Below, one piece after another: positions 9,747 to 19,889 of a stretch of DNA of 64,000 bases. This DNA comes from Phyllobacteriaceae bacterium (lineage in GTDB: Bacteria; Pseudomonadota; Alphaproteobacteria; Rhizobiales; Rhizobiaceae). The stretch lies in NCBI GenBank assembly GCA_002708825.1, contig PAPF01000023.1:62001-126000 (forward strand). The letters are read 5' to 3'. The notes beneath the pieces are model-generated. The model saw only the letters and a program-made list of their open reading frames with translations. It was not told where the DNA came from and searched no databases. Position 1 is the stretch's first letter. Each line of letters begins with the position of its first letter. A program made the position numbers and the translations under genes.

Positions 9747-10286
9747 TCAGCCTTCGCGCATGTGGTGGGCGACGGCTTCCAGCCAGCGGTCGCGAATGCC
9801 GATGTGGCGCAGATGCTCCACCGTGTTGGCGACATATTCGTCATTGGGACCGGATTGCCCGTGCGCGCCGCGCACATGGCGCGCCGCTTCCTCGATGCCG
9901 AGACGCCCGGCGTACTGATGGTGGTGCTGGTCGACGACATAGCCGAGCGCTTGCACCCGGCGCCCGTCGTCAAGGGCTATGTTGAGCCAGCGTTCGCGAT
10001 AGACATGGGTAACCAGTTCCCGCCCGCGCAGGTAATCGATGGTCGGCGTACGCCGCGTCCCGCAGACACGGAAGGCCACGCCCACGCAGGAGCCGCCCTT
10101 GTCGAGCCCGAGCACGAGACCCGGCCGCTGTTCCGTTCCGCGATGCACGAAGGAGCGCACGCAAAGCGCCCGGCGAAAGCCGTAAAGATGGGCCCGGTGG
10201 CTTTCCAGGTGGTCAAATCCCGGCCGCCACATCAGCGAGCCATAGCCGAAGACCCAAAAATCGCCCATATCGGCGTCAGTGCTCAT
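9747..10286 (-). CDS. gamma-glutamylcyclotransferase (ChaC-like)
   Basis: DFWVFGYGSLMWRPGF...YVANTVEHLRHIGI; ATG at 10286. Confidence 0.88.
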   Translation of the reverse strand: MSTDADMGDFWVFGYGSLMWRPGFDHLESHRAHLYGFRRALCVRSFVHRGTEQRPGLVLGLDKGGSCVGVAFRVCGTRRTPTIDYLRGRELVTHVYRERWLNIALDDGRRVQALGYVVDQHHHQYAGRLGIEEAARHVRGAHGQSGPNDEYVANTVEHLRHIGIRDRWLEAVAHHMREG

Positions 10287-10329
10287 GGCGCCCTTGTCCG
10301 CCCCTGATTGTGAAAGGCTGCTCTCAACC

Positions 10330-11331
10330 ATGTCCCGCCCGGCCAGTCCCGCTCCGCGCAGCACCCGTCGCTTTTTCTTTCTCGCCCTGGCCGTCATTGC
10401 GGCCATCGGCCTCTATACGGCCGGCTGGTTCTATATCGCCGGGCGGCTCGAAGCGCAAACCCGCCTCGCCATGGAACGCCAGGCCGCGCGCGGCATCGAG
10501 GCCGAATGCGCCAGCCCGCAGGCCCATGGCTATCCGTTCCGCATCGGCCTGATCTGTGAAAGTACCGCATGGCGCGAGCCGGCCGGGGGCATCGCCATCA
10601 GCGCCGGTGCCTTGCGCAGCGCGGCCCAGGTCTACGCGCCGCGCCATGTCGTCGGTGAAATCGACGGCCCGGCAGAACTGGACCTGCCCGGCCTCGTGCC
10701 CCTGCGCGCCGACTGGCAAAGCCTTCAGGCCAGCGTCCGTGCCTCCGAACCACTGCCGTCGCGCGCCTCGCTTCAGGCCACCGATGCCCGCCTTTCGGTC
10801 CGCTCGTCCCATGCGCCGGTCATCGCCACCGCCGACGCCGTCCAGGCCCACATGCGCACCGTCGAGGGATCACTGGACCTCGCCGCCGCCCTGACCGGCG
10901 TCAACCTGCCCGAGGGCATGACCAACGGCGTGGACCTGCCGCCTCTCGCCCTGACATCCGACATGACGATCCGCGACGGCGCGCTGCACATGGCTACGGG
11001 CAAACGTTCCCTGCGCGGTCTCGAAGGCACGCTGCGCGATCTCTCGCTCGAGATTGGCGGGTCGGCGGGCGCGCGCCTGACCGGCCCGTTCAGCGTGGAT
11101 GGCGAGGGCCGGCTGAACGGCGACTTCAGCCTGACGCTGCGCAATCCGGCCGAACTCGCCGCCCTGGCAAAACGGCTCTATCCGCGCGAGGAGAAGACGA
11201 TCGGCAGCGCGCTCGCCGCGCTGACGGCCCTCGGCGGCGGCAATGGCAGTCCGGTCATTCCCGTCCGCGTCAGCGATGGCGTCCCGTCGCTGGGCTTCTT
11301 CCGGCTGCAGCCACTGCCGCGCCTGCCCTGA
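10330..11331 (+). CDS. DUF2125 domain-containing protein
   Basis: N-terminal TM anchor, YPFRIGLICESTAWREP...; divergent from the ChaC-like gene. Confidence 0.78.
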   Translation: MSRPASPAPRSTRRFFFLALAVIAAIGLYTAGWFYIAGRLEAQTRLAMERQAARGIEAECASPQAHGYPFRIGLICESTAWREPAGGIAISAGALRSAAQVYAPRHVVGEIDGPAELDLPGLVPLRADWQSLQASVRASEPLPSRASLQATDARLSVRSSHAPVIATADAVQAHMRTVEGSLDLAAALTGVNLPEGMTNGVDLPPLALTSDMTIRDGALHMATGKRSLRGLEGTLRDLSLEIGGSAGARLTGPFSVDGEGRLNGDFSLTLRNPAELAALAKRLYPREEKTIGSALAALTALGGGNGSPVIPVRVSDGVPSLGFFRLQPLPRLP

Positions 11332-11340
11332 CCGGATGGC

Positions 11341-12291
11341 TCAGGGCTTGTGGGCGTGGTCCGCGTGGCGGCCGAAATCCGGCTCCGCCGTATCCTGCCC
11401 GGCCTCGATGATCGAGCGGCGGATGGCCCGGGTGCGGGTGAACAGGTCGAACAGCTTGTCGCCATCGCCCCAGCGGATTGCCCGTTGCAGCGCCGACAGG
11501 TCTTCGGAAAACCGCGCCAGCATTTCAAGGATCGCGTCCTTGTTGTGCAGGCAGACATCGCGCCACATGATCGGATCGGACGCCGCAAGGCGCGTGAAAT
11601 CGCGGAAACCGGAGGCGGAATACTTGATGCCTTCGGACTTGGTCACCGTCTCCAGGTCGTCGGCCGTGCCCACGATGTTGTAGGCGATGATGTGCGGCAG
11701 ATGCGAGACGATGGCCAGCACCCGGTCGTGGTGATCGGCATCCATGGTGTCGACGCGCGAGCCGCAGGCTTCCCAGAACAGGCGCAGGCGGTCCAGTGCG
11801 CCCGCCTCGGTGCCCTCGACGGGGGTCAGGATGCACCAGCGGCCCTCGAAGAGTTCCGCGAAACCGGCATCAGGGCCCGAGCGTTCCGTGCCCGCGATCG
11901 GATGGCCGGGAATGAAATGCACGCCTTCGGGCACATGCGGCGCCATCTGTTCGATGACGGAGCGCTTCGTCGAGCCCACATCGGTGAGGATGGCGCCCGG
12001 TTCGAGCGCCCCGGCGATCGCTTCCGCCACCGCGCCCGATGCCCCGACAGGCACCGAGACGATGACGAGATCCGCGCCGCGCACCGCATCCCCCGCATCG
12101 GCCACATGGCGGTCGCCAAGCCCAAGCTCTTGCGCCCTTGCCAGCGTTTCGGCACTGCGGCTCGAGACGACGATCTCGCCTGCCAGCCCCTCGCGCCGGA
12201 TCACATGGGCCAGCGAGGAACCGATGAGCCCGATGCCGATCAGCGCGATGCGCGCGAACATCGGCGCGCCCGCCCCGGTCTTGCCGTTCAT
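11341..12291 (-). CDS. prephenate/arogenate dehydrogenase family protein
   Basis: IALIGIGLIGSSLAHVIRREG Rossmann motif; FIPGHPIAGTERSGPDAG. Confidence 0.92.
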   Translation of the reverse strand: MNGKTGAGAPMFARIALIGIGLIGSSLAHVIRREGLAGEIVVSSRSAETLARAQELGLGDRHVADAGDAVRGADLVIVSVPVGASGAVAEAIAGALEPGAILTDVGSTKRSVIEQMAPHVPEGVHFIPGHPIAGTERSGPDAGFAELFEGRWCILTPVEGTEAGALDRLRLFWEACGSRVDTMDADHHDRVLAIVSHLPHIIAYNIVGTADDLETVTKSEGIKYSASGFRDFTRLAASDPIMWRDVCLHNKDAILEMLARFSEDLSALQRAIRWGDGDKLFDLFTRTRAIRRSIIEAGQDTAEPDFGRHADHAHKP

Positions 12292-12304
12292 GCCGGACAC
12301 GATG

Positions 12305-13417
12305 CTATCCTTTCAGGAATTCGGTCAGCGCCGCGATCACGCCTTCATTCGCCTCGGCCGTGCCGATGCTCATGCGCAGGGCATTGGGAAAGCCGTAGCC
12401 GGTCACCCGGCGCAGCACATAGCCGCGCGCGCACAGGAAGGCATCCGCCGCCTCCGCCGTATGCACCGGATCGTCCTCGGGGAAATGCACCAGCACGAAA
12501 TTGCCGACCGAGGGCGTGACGCGCAGGCCAAGCCCGGTGAAGGCTTCGGTCAGCCGGGCCAGCCATGCGTCATTGTGCGACACCGCCGCCTCGATGAAGC
12601 CACGGTCGCGGATCGCCGCCGCGCCGGCCCGGATCGCCAGTGCATTGACATTGAACGGCCCGCGCACGCGGTTGATGGCATCGCACACATGGGCCGGCGC
12701 ATACATCCAGCCGATCCTGAGGCTGGCCAGGCCGTAGATCTTGGAAAAGGTGCGCGTCATGACGGTGTTGTCGTTGTTGGCGACCAGTTCCATGCCCGCC
12801 TCGTAGTCGTTGCGGCGCACATATTCGGCATAGGCGGCATCGAGCACCAGCAGCACGTGCGGCGGCAGCGAGGCGCGCAGGCGCTTGACCTCTTCGTAAG
12901 CGATGTAGGTGCCGGTCGGATTGTTCGGATTGGCGAGGAACACGACCTTGGTGCGCCCGGTGACGCAGGCAAGGATGGCATCCACGTCGGCCGTTTCGTC
13001 CTTTTCCGCCGCCACGACCGGCGTCGCTCCATTGGCCAGGATCTGGATGCGGTAGACCAGGAAACCGTGCTCGGTATAGATCGCCTCGTCGCCCTCGCCG
13101 AGATAGACATGGGCCAACAGGCCCAGCAACTCGTCCGAACCGTTCGAGCAGACGATGTTGGCCGGGTTCAGGCCATGCACTTCCGCGATTGCCTGGCGCA
13201 ATTCCTCCGACTGGCCGTCAGGATAGATTTCCAGCCGGGACAGCGAACCCTCGATGGCCTCGCGCACTTTCGGCGAGCAGCCGAGCGGCGTCTCGTTGGA
13301 GGACAGCTTGTAGACCTTCTCCACCCCGTGCACGGTCTCGCGGCCCGGCACATAGGCGGCGATGTCCATCACGCCGGGATTGGGCACGGGACGGGTGGGA
13401 TTGGCGCTCTTGTCCAT
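12305..13417 (-). CDS. hisC: histidinol-phosphate aminotransferase
   Basis: [41 protein letters not shown] at 13417. Confidence 0.92.
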   Translation of the reverse strand: MDKSANPTRPVPNPGVMDIAAYVPGRETVHGVEKVYKLSSNETPLGCSPKVREAIEGSLSRLEIYPDGQSEELRQAIAEVHGLNPANIVCSNGSDELLGLLAHVYLGEGDEAIYTEHGFLVYRIQILANGATPVVAAEKDETADVDAILACVTGRTKVVFLANPNNPTGTYIAYEEVKRLRASLPPHVLLVLDAAYAEYVRRNDYEAGMELVANNDNTVMTRTFSKIYGLASLRIGWMYAPAHVCDAINRVRGPFNVNALAIRAGAAAIRDRGFIEAAVSHNDAWLARLTEAFTGLGLRVTPSVGNFVLVHFPEDDPVHTAEAADAFLCARGYVLRRVTGYGFPNALRMSIGTAEANEGVIAALTEFLKG

Positions 13418-13511
13418 GACGGGAAACCCTTGGGTGAAGATTGGCTTGGCCGCGCACAGGCGACCGCGAGCCGACATACAGCCCGCAAGGCAAAATGTCG
13501 AGGCGGTCGGG

Positions 13512-14288
13512 TCAAACGGGGCTGTGGCGTCCCGCCCGGTTTTCGTTTCCGTCCCGGTGCACCCGTGATGCCGCCTGAGGGGCCAGCACCGGGACGAAGA
13601 CGCGGCGCGAGGCCCGCTGGGCGACAGGCCGGCCCTGGTAGAGCCGCTTCTGCGCCTCCACCACCAGAACCCCGGCGAAGAGCGGCCAGATACGCCGGCC
13701 CGCCTGTTCCAGTGACGGCGCGGCGCGGATCAGCCACCGCTTGCGCAACGGCGGGAAGAACAGCGCATCGGCAAAGGCGCCGGGGGTGAAATTGGCATCG
13801 CGCAGCAGCGTGGTCACCTGTCCGCGCGAGAACGGCCGCCCGGAGCCGAAGGGCGTGTGCTCGAACCGCGCCCAGATGCCGCGCCGGTTGGGCACCACCA
13901 CCACCAGCCGCCCGCCCGGCGCCAGCACCCGCCATGCCTCCGTCAGCGTTTCGCGGGGATTCTCCGAATGCTCCAGCAGGTGAACCATCAGCAACCGGTC
14001 GACCGAACTGTCGGGCAGCGGCAGTTCCTCGTCGAAGACCAGCGCCGCCGCGCCCGGTCCTTCCACCGGCCAGTTCACCGCGCCCTGTCCGGCCGGCATG
14101 AAGGCGAAGGTGCGTTCCGCGTCGGGCGAGAACCGGTCCAGCCAGGGCAGCGCATAGCCCAGCCCGACAAGACGCTCATTGGCCAGCGGCTGCCAGACCG
14201 CTGTCAGCGCCCGAGCGATTGAGCGTTCCGCCAGCCGGCCGAGCGTCGAGGCATAAAAGGTTCGCAAATCGACGATGTCGCCATACAT
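13512..14288 (-). CDS. class I SAM-dependent methyltransferase
   Basis: [49 protein letters not shown] at 14288. Confidence 0.85.
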   Translation of the reverse strand: MYGDIVDLRTFYASTLGRLAERSIARALTAVWQPLANERLVGLGYALPWLDRFSPDAERTFAFMPAGQGAVNWPVEGPGAAALVFDEELPLPDSSVDRLLMVHLLEHSENPRETLTEAWRVLAPGGRLVVVVPNRRGIWARFEHTPFGSGRPFSRGQVTTLLRDANFTPGAFADALFFPPLRKRWLIRAAPSLEQAGRRIWPLFAGVLVVEAQKRLYQGRPVAQRASRRVFVPVLAPQAASRVHRDGNENRAGRHSPV

Positions 14289-14391
14289 GGACGGGACGGT
14301 AGCATGCCGGACGTCGAGCGCAACCGGGCTTGGCAAGTGACAATCCGCCACGCCTCCAATAGGCTCGGCCCCGAAGCAAGGGAGATTGAAG

Positions 14392-15159
14392 ATGCCATTG
14401 CAGATCGAACAGTTCATGTGCCGCAGCGACAACTTCTGTGTCCTGGTTCACGATCCGGACACCGGAGCCACGGCCGCCATCGACGCACCGGAAAACCCGC
14501 CGATCCGCGAGCAGCTTGCCCGCAAGGGCTGGACCCTGACACACATCCTCGTCACCCATCACCACGGCGACCACGTCGAGGCCATCGCGCCACTGAAGGC
14601 CGCCTATGGCTGCGAGGTCATCGGCCCGGCCGCCGAAGCCGACAGGATCGAAGGGCTCGACCGGTTGGTTGGCGACGGCGACCGCTTCGACTGGGCAGGC
14701 CATGCCGTCGAGGTGATTTCCACGCCGGGCCATACGGCCGGCCATGTCTGCTACCATTTCCCCGATGACCGGGTCGTCTTCACCGCCGATACGCTGTTTG
14801 CCCTCGGCTGCGGCCGCCTGTTTGAGCGCGGCCCGCGCGAGATGTTCGCATCCCTGTCGAAACTGGCCGCCCTGCCGCCGGAAACCGCCGTCTATTGCGG
14901 CCACGAATACACGCTGGCCAATGCCCGTTTCGCCGTGACGGTGGACCCGGACAATGCCGTACTGGCAGGCCGCCTGAAGGAAATCGAGGCCTTGCGCGCG
15001 GAGGACAAGCCCACATTGCCAACGACCATCGGCCTGGAATTGCAGACCAATCCGTTCCTGCGCTGGGGCGATACCGCCATCCGCACGCATCTGGGCATGG
15101 AGAATGCCGATGACTGGGAAGTGCTGGGCGAAATCCGTGCCCGCAAGGACAAGGCCTGA
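14392..15159 (+). CDS. gloB: hydroxyacylglutathione hydrolase (glyoxalase II)
   Basis: THHHGDHVE metal motif, [25 protein letters not shown]. Confidence 0.94.
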   Translation: MPLQIEQFMCRSDNFCVLVHDPDTGATAAIDAPENPPIREQLARKGWTLTHILVTHHHGDHVEAIAPLKAAYGCEVIGPAAEADRIEGLDRLVGDGDRFDWAGHAVEVISTPGHTAGHVCYHFPDDRVVFTADTLFALGCGRLFERGPREMFASLSKLAALPPETAVYCGHEYTLANARFAVTVDPDNAVLAGRLKEIEALRAEDKPTLPTTIGLELQTNPFLRWGDTAIRTHLGMENADDWEVLGEIRARKDKA

Positions 15160-15185
15160 ACCTTGTCCGGCGCGGATCTGCCGGT

Positions 15186-15872
15186 TCAGGTCAGCGCAAC
15201 GAGGAAGGCTGCCTGCGCGAGGTAATAGGTGATCCACACGAAGAGATGCGCCGCGCGCTGGCGCGGATCGTCCTCGCGCATCAGGAACCGCTCGATGGCC
15301 AGCACCGAATCGGAGGCCACGAAGAGCAGCGCCCCCGCCACGACGCCCGGCGACTGGAACAGGAAGGCCGCCGCCGCCATGGCGACGATGGCCGCGACAT
15401 AGACGGCCACCGGCCCGCGCATGGGCTTTTTGACCGCCGGCATCAGGCGCCAGGCCAGGAACAGCGCCCATGCCGCTGTTGCAAGGACAAGGACAAGCGC
15501 CAGGGAGAGGGGCAGGACAGTGACCGGCAGCGCCGATCCGGCAGCCGGATCGTGCAGCGCGAACAGGGCCACAAAGACCAGATGTGCGGTCAGGAAGGCT
15601 CCGAGACCCGCCATGAAGGACCGGTCGTCGTAATGGGCGAGAAAGAAATCGCCGAGTGCGGAGAGTGCCAGCCCCGCGACCAGCAACCAGGGACCGCCCA
15701 CATGCAAGGCGATCAGCGCCAGCAGGCCGGTCGAAAGCGTCTTGACCGCCGTGCGCCGCCAGGACACCGGCTGCGGCAGCAGCAGGGCATAGAGCGCGGC
15801 GGCGACAGCCGACAGCAGGAGGAGGCCGTTGGCGGTTTCCGCAAGTCCGCCAGGCCAGGGCAGCAGGCTCAT
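15186..15872 (-). CDS. lysoplasmalogenase (YhhN/TMEM86 family)
   Basis: Multi-TM; ALGDFFLAHYDDRSFMAGLGAFLTAHLVFVALF; LFVASDSVLAIERFL. Confidence 0.82.
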   Translation of the reverse strand: MSLLPWPGGLAETANGLLLLSAVAAALYALLLPQPVSWRRTAVKTLSTGLLALIALHVGGPWLLVAGLALSALGDFFLAHYDDRSFMAGLGAFLTAHLVFVALFALHDPAAGSALPVTVLPLSLALVLVLATAAWALFLAWRLMPAVKKPMRGPVAVYVAAIVAMAAAAFLFQSPGVVAGALLFVASDSVLAIERFLMREDDPRQRAAHLFVWITYYLAQAAFLVALT

Positions 15873-16759
15873 GGCGATGCCCCGTCTGCCTGCTTGTTAC
15901 CGCTCGTCAGCATCGGCCAGGCGGCCAGGATGGCGCCCCCGGTGATCAGCAGGCAGGCCGCGAGCACGATGACGGTCGCCTCGGCGAATCCGGCGGCGAT
16001 CAGCACCAGCGTGGAGAAGAGTGGCGCGCCATAGCTCGATGCGCCGAGGACCTGGATATTGCCCTGCTTGACGCCGTGATCCCAGAAATAGAAGGCCGCG
16101 CCCACCGGTCCGAGGCCGAGCCCCAGCACCGCCAGCCATTCCAGCGTGGTGGCCGGCCAGACCGTTTCCTCCAGCGCCAGATGGCATCCGAGTGCCAGCA
16201 CCGCCGTTGCCGCGCAGAAGCCGGTCACCGCATCGCTCGGCACATCGGCCAGGCGCCGCGACAGCAGCGAATAGCCCGACCAAAGGAAGGCGCAGACGAA
16301 GGCCATGGCATAGCCGAACCCGTAGGCCGGATCGAAGGAGAGGCCCTGGCCCTTGGTGACGATCAGCGCGGTGCCGGCAAGCCCCATCAGCGTGCCGGCG
16401 ACATGATGGACGCGCAACCGCTCGCCCGGCATCAGCGCGGACCCTGCCACGATGAACAGCGGCCAGAGATAGGCGATCAGGCTGGCATCGACGGCCGGCG
16501 CGTTGCGCAGCGCGGTGAAATAGAAGAAGTGGTAGCCGAACAGCCCGATCACCCCGACAGCCCATGCGCGGCCGTCGGCCTTCAGGGCAGACAAGGGCTG
16601 TCCTCTCACAAGAAGCGCAGCCAGCCCGACAAGGGCGCCGATGGTGAAGCTCATCGCGGCGAGCTGGAATGGCGGTACGGCGCCGGACGCATCGGTAAAC
16701 AGCGCCAGCAGCGCCCACAGCACGACGGCGAGAAAACCGATGAATGTCGCGCGTACCAA
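15869..16759 (-). CDS. DMT/EamA family transporter (YddG-like)
   Basis: About 10 TM segments; GFLAVVLWALLALFTDASGAVPPFQLAAMSF; overlaps downstream gene by 4 bp. Confidence 0.82.
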   Translation of the reverse strand: MVRATFIGFLAVVLWALLALFTDASGAVPPFQLAAMSFTIGALVGLAALLVRGQPLSALKADGRAWAVGVIGLFGYHFFYFTALRNAPAVDASLIAYLWPLFIVAGSALMPGERLRVHHVAGTLMGLAGTALIVTKGQGLSFDPAYGFGYAMAFVCAFLWSGYSLLSRRLADVPSDAVTGFCAATAVLALGCHLALEETVWPATTLEWLAVLGLGLGPVGAAFYFWDHGVKQGNIQVLGASSYGAPLFSTLVLIAAGFAEATVIVLAACLLITGGAILAAWPMLTSGNKQADGASP

Positions 16760-16804
16760 TTCGCCCTCCCGGCCATCAGCCGGATCGGCTCCGGTGCCGT
16801 CGTG

Positions 16805-17605
16805 TCAGTCCGCCGGCCCGAACCGGGTCGCGGCGATCGTCAGCCGCCCGATATAGGTCGGCACCGACGCCTTAACCGGAGCATAAACGTCTGTCGAGCC
16901 TCTGCGCGCGAAGGTGACGCTGATATCGTCATTGGCGCGCAGGTACTGGATGGATTTCCTGTCCGTGCGGTAGCCGGCCACGGGGATGAACTTCGCCTTG
17001 CAGGTGACGGACGGTCCCTTGTAGCTGCCGATGGTCACGTCGCCTGTCTGCGGATTGGACAGCGCGATATCCATGCGCATCCGGCCGTCAAAGACATGCA
17101 GCGTCCGCCCGCAGACCGCTTCCGGGCTCGCCGCGCGCACGATGCTTGCCGTCATCGGATCGCTGACCGCCTTGAGATGCTCGGCGGTGACCGGAACGAG
17201 CTTCTCGTTCTTCCGCGGCTTGGGCGACACGCGGGCCTCGATCACGTTGCCGTCCCGGAAGACGAGCGCCGTGGCGCGCTTCTTCTCGCCCGAGACATAA
17301 TTCATGGCATAGCGGTCGGGCACGACACCGTTGTCCGTCAGGCGGCCTTCGACACGCGAATGGGCGACCGTCTTGTCGAAGACGAGGGCGAGCCCCGAAC
17401 TGCGCACCGACCCTTCCACCGTGAACCGGTTGCCGTCCACCGAACTGCGGAAATGCGACTGGCCGAGGGGCAGACCGAGCAGGGAGAAGGTGTATTCCGT
17501 GACGAAGGTGTCCCTGGCCTCCATGGCTTGGCCCGCAACAGGCAGGGTTGCCAGTGTGGCCGCGCACAATGCGGTTGTCATTCGGATCATCGCGTTCAGT
17601 CCCAT
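16805..17605 (-). CDS. DUF3108 domain-containing protein
   Basis: Signal peptide, then TEYTFSLLGLPLGQSHFRSSVDGNRFTVEGSVRSSGL. Confidence 0.78.
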   Translation of the reverse strand: MGLNAMIRMTTALCAATLATLPVAGQAMEARDTFVTEYTFSLLGLPLGQSHFRSSVDGNRFTVEGSVRSSGLALVFDKTVAHSRVEGRLTDNGVVPDRYAMNYVSGEKKRATALVFRDGNVIEARVSPKPRKNEKLVPVTAEHLKAVSDPMTASIVRAASPEAVCGRTLHVFDGRMRMDIALSNPQTGDVTIGSYKGPSVTCKAKFIPVAGYRTDRKSIQYLRANDDISVTFARRGSTDVYAPVKASVPTYIGRLTIAATRFGPAD

Positions 17606-17840
17606 CTTTGACGTCCCTCGGCCTTGTGGTTATGCGGCGATTCCGGCAAAGTTGTGGTCCGCTCGCCGGTTCCCGCGGACCACCGCCCGGCGAATGCGGG
17701 TTGACGCACGGCGCCAATGACACTATGGAACGCGGGATTTTTCCCACGAGGCAAGCCCGGGAACAGGACGCGGTTCACGCGAGCGGCGTTCACGCTCCCT
17801 TCCGGCTTGCATCGAAAGACACGAACCAAAAGGTGATCAG

Positions 17841-18134
17841 ATGTCCCGTGCTTGCGAACTGACCGGCAAGGCTGTCATGTCCGGTAACAATGTCAGCCAC
17901 GCCAACAACAAGACCCGCCGCCGCTTCCTGCCCAACCTGGTGCAGGTGACGCTGATCTCGGAAGCCATGGGCCAGAGCTACCGCCTGCGCATTTCCGCTG
18001 CCGCCCTGCGCAGCGTCGAGCATCGCGGCGGCCTTGACGCCTTCCTCATGAAGGCGGCCTCCAACGACCTGTCGCAGCGTGCCCGCGTTCTCAAGAAGCA
18101 GATCGCCAAGAAGCTGGCCGAACAGGCCGCCTGA
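17841..18134 (+). CDS. rpmB: 50S ribosomal protein L28
   Basis: [69 protein letters not shown]. Confidence 0.97.
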   Translation: MSRACELTGKAVMSGNNVSHANNKTRRRFLPNLVQVTLISEAMGQSYRLRISAAALRSVEHRGGLDAFLMKAASNDLSQRARVLKKQIAKKLAEQAA

Positions 18135-18150
18135 TTTTCCCTTGCTTCGG

Positions 18151-18176
18151 CCCGGCAGGCCATGCGGCTTGCCGGG
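18151..18176 (+). terminator. putative intrinsic terminator hairpin downstream of rpmB
   Basis: CCCGGCAGGCC-ATGC-GGCTTGCCGGG (11 bp stem with one G-U), followed by TTCATCATTTC; U-tract weak. Confidence 0.5.
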
Positions 18177-18208
18177 TTCATCATTTCCCGCCGGTTTCGG
18201 CCGGCCAG

Positions 18209-18238
18209 CTGGTGGCATCACCCAGGATAAAAAAATGC
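18209..18238 (+). ncRNA. candidate preQ1-I-type riboswitch pseudoknot at the yhhQ start
   Basis: CTGG(18209-18212)/CCAG(18222-18225) P1; loop GCAT(18215-18218) complementary to ATGC(18235-18238), which includes the ATG; A-rich tail between; downstream gene is a queuosine-precursor transporter. Confidence 0.5.
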
Positions 18239-18861
18239 GTATGTCGATACGTTCCCTTCTGCCTTTCGTGGCCGCCATGGCGGCTGTCGTCGCCGTTTCC
18301 AACATCCTCGTGCAGTATCCGTTCGCCCATTTCGGGCTGGACGAGATCCTCACCTGGGGCGCCTTTACCTATCCCGTCGCCTTCCTCGTCAACGACCTGA
18401 CGAACCGCCGTTTCGGTGTGGCCGCCGCCCGCAAGGTGGTGCTGGCGGGCTTCGTGCTTGCCGTTCTCCTCTCGGTCTGGCTGGCGACACCGCGCATCGC
18501 CATCGCCTCCGGCTCGGCCTTCCTGGTGGCGCAACTGCTCGATACGGCGGTGTTCGACCGTCTGCGCCGGACGGCCTGGTGGCGCGCGCCGCTCATCTCC
18601 ACCCTGCTCGGCTCGATGATCGACACGGTCATCTTCTTCGCCATCGCCTTTGCCGCGCGCTTTGCCTTCCTCGATGCCGCCTTCGGCTTGGAAGACGGCT
18701 CGCTGGCGTTTCCGGTCGGTTTCATGGGTGCGCAGGTCCCGCTCTGGGTGTCGCTCGCCATCGGCGATTTCTGCGTCAAGATCGCCGTCGGCCTCGTCAT
18801 GCTGGCCCCCTATGGCGCGCTTCTGGCCCGGCTCAAGCCGGTGGCTCCGGAAGCCGCCTGA
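18235..18861 (+). CDS. yhhQ: queuosine precursor transporter (VUT family, YhhQ)
   Basis: MRMSIRSLLPFVAAMAAVVAVSNILVQYPF...LTWGAFTYPVAFLVNDLTNRRFG; LLGSMIDTVIFFAIAF. Confidence 0.9.
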   Translation: MRMSIRSLLPFVAAMAAVVAVSNILVQYPFAHFGLDEILTWGAFTYPVAFLVNDLTNRRFGVAAARKVVLAGFVLAVLLSVWLATPRIAIASGSAFLVAQLLDTAVFDRLRRTAWWRAPLISTLLGSMIDTVIFFAIAFAARFAFLDAAFGLEDGSLAFPVGFMGAQVPLWVSLAIGDFCVKIAVGLVMLAPYGALLARLKPVAPEAA

Positions 18862-18890
18862 GGGCGGCGCCGTCCGGCCTGCCGCCACGC

Positions 18891-19889
18891 CTATTCCGCG
18901 ATGACGAACTCCAGGTAGAGCGTGCGCTGCAGCAGCGACTTGTTGTCGTCGGAAACCAGCGAAAGGCGCAGCGTGCCGTCGCCCGCGCGCCAGACATCCA
19001 TGCCTTCCATGTTGTCGATCTGGTATTCCATCCCGCCGGTGAAAAGGATGTCGCCGTCGAGCACTGCGCCCTTTCCGATCGAGGCACCCGCGATACGCCG
19101 GATCTGCATGCCGACACCGGTCGCCAGCGAATAGCGCCGTTCCAGCAGCAGCAGGTCGCCATCCGGCAGGAAGGCGCAATCGGTGATGTCGTAGACGCCG
19201 GACTTGGCGACCGTGAACATGCCCCGCCTCGGGCCTTCCAGGACGGCGCCGAAGATGTTGCCGTTCCGGTCGAGGCTCTTCTCCGTCACCGCCACGCGCC
19301 CGCCGCCGAGCAGCCCTTCGGCAGGTGAATGGACCACGCATTCGAAGCCGCGATTGGTTCGCAGTTCGCGCGCCGGAACGATGAAGTCGGTGCTGGCCCC
19401 TGCCGGTCCCGGCCGGCCGTTCTCAAGCCGGTAGCTGGTGATCCTGTGATAGCGCTCGAAGCCCACCGTCGCGGTCTGTCCGAAGATCGACAGGCTTTCG
19501 GCATCCGCTTCGTACTTGCTGCCGAGCGGGCGTCCGTCCGGCCCCATGATTTCGCTCATCCAGCCGCCGGAAATGCCCGTGGGGCGCCCCTCGCCGTCGC
19601 GTTCGATACGGCCGCCGAACCAGAAGCCGTTGTCCGTGACGGCCAGGAAACGCGACCCCGGATCGAGGAACCGGAATGACGAAAGGGACCCGAAATGCGA
19701 CAGGCCGGAGGACAGGGACATCCCGCCCACGAAAGTGAACGGGCCGAAACGGGTTTCGTCGGAGCCGATGCGGAAGGCGTCGATGGACCTCGCGGTCACC
19801 GGGGCGTCGAAGTCGCGTGCCGCCGATGCGTCAATTCCTGACAGCATGGCAAGGGCAGCGAGCGCCGCAATGGCCCGGGCGCGCCTCAT
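18891..19889 (-). CDS. esterase-like activity of phytase family protein
   Basis: [64 protein letters not shown]. Confidence 0.82.
   Translation of the reverse strand: MRRARAIAALAALAMLSGIDASAARDFDAPVTARSIDAFRIGSDETRFGPFTFVGGMSLSSGLSHFGSLSSFRFLDPGSRFLAVTDNGFWFGGRIERDGEGRPTGISGGWMSEIMGPDGRPLGSKYEADAESLSIFGQTATVGFERYHRITSYRLENGRPGPAGASTDFIVPARELRTNRGFECVVHSPAEGLLGGGRVAVTEKSLDRNGNIFGAVLEGPRRGMFTVAKSGVYDITDCAFLPDGDLLLLERRYSLATGVGMQIRRIAGASIGKGAVLDGDILFTGGMEYQIDNMEGMDVWRAGDGTLRLSLVSDDNKSLLQRTLYLEFVIAE

Noticed and set aside
11744-13789. 681-aa plus-strand ORF
   Set aside because: Spans antisense of both tyrA-like and hisC genes; shadow ORF in GC-rich DNA.
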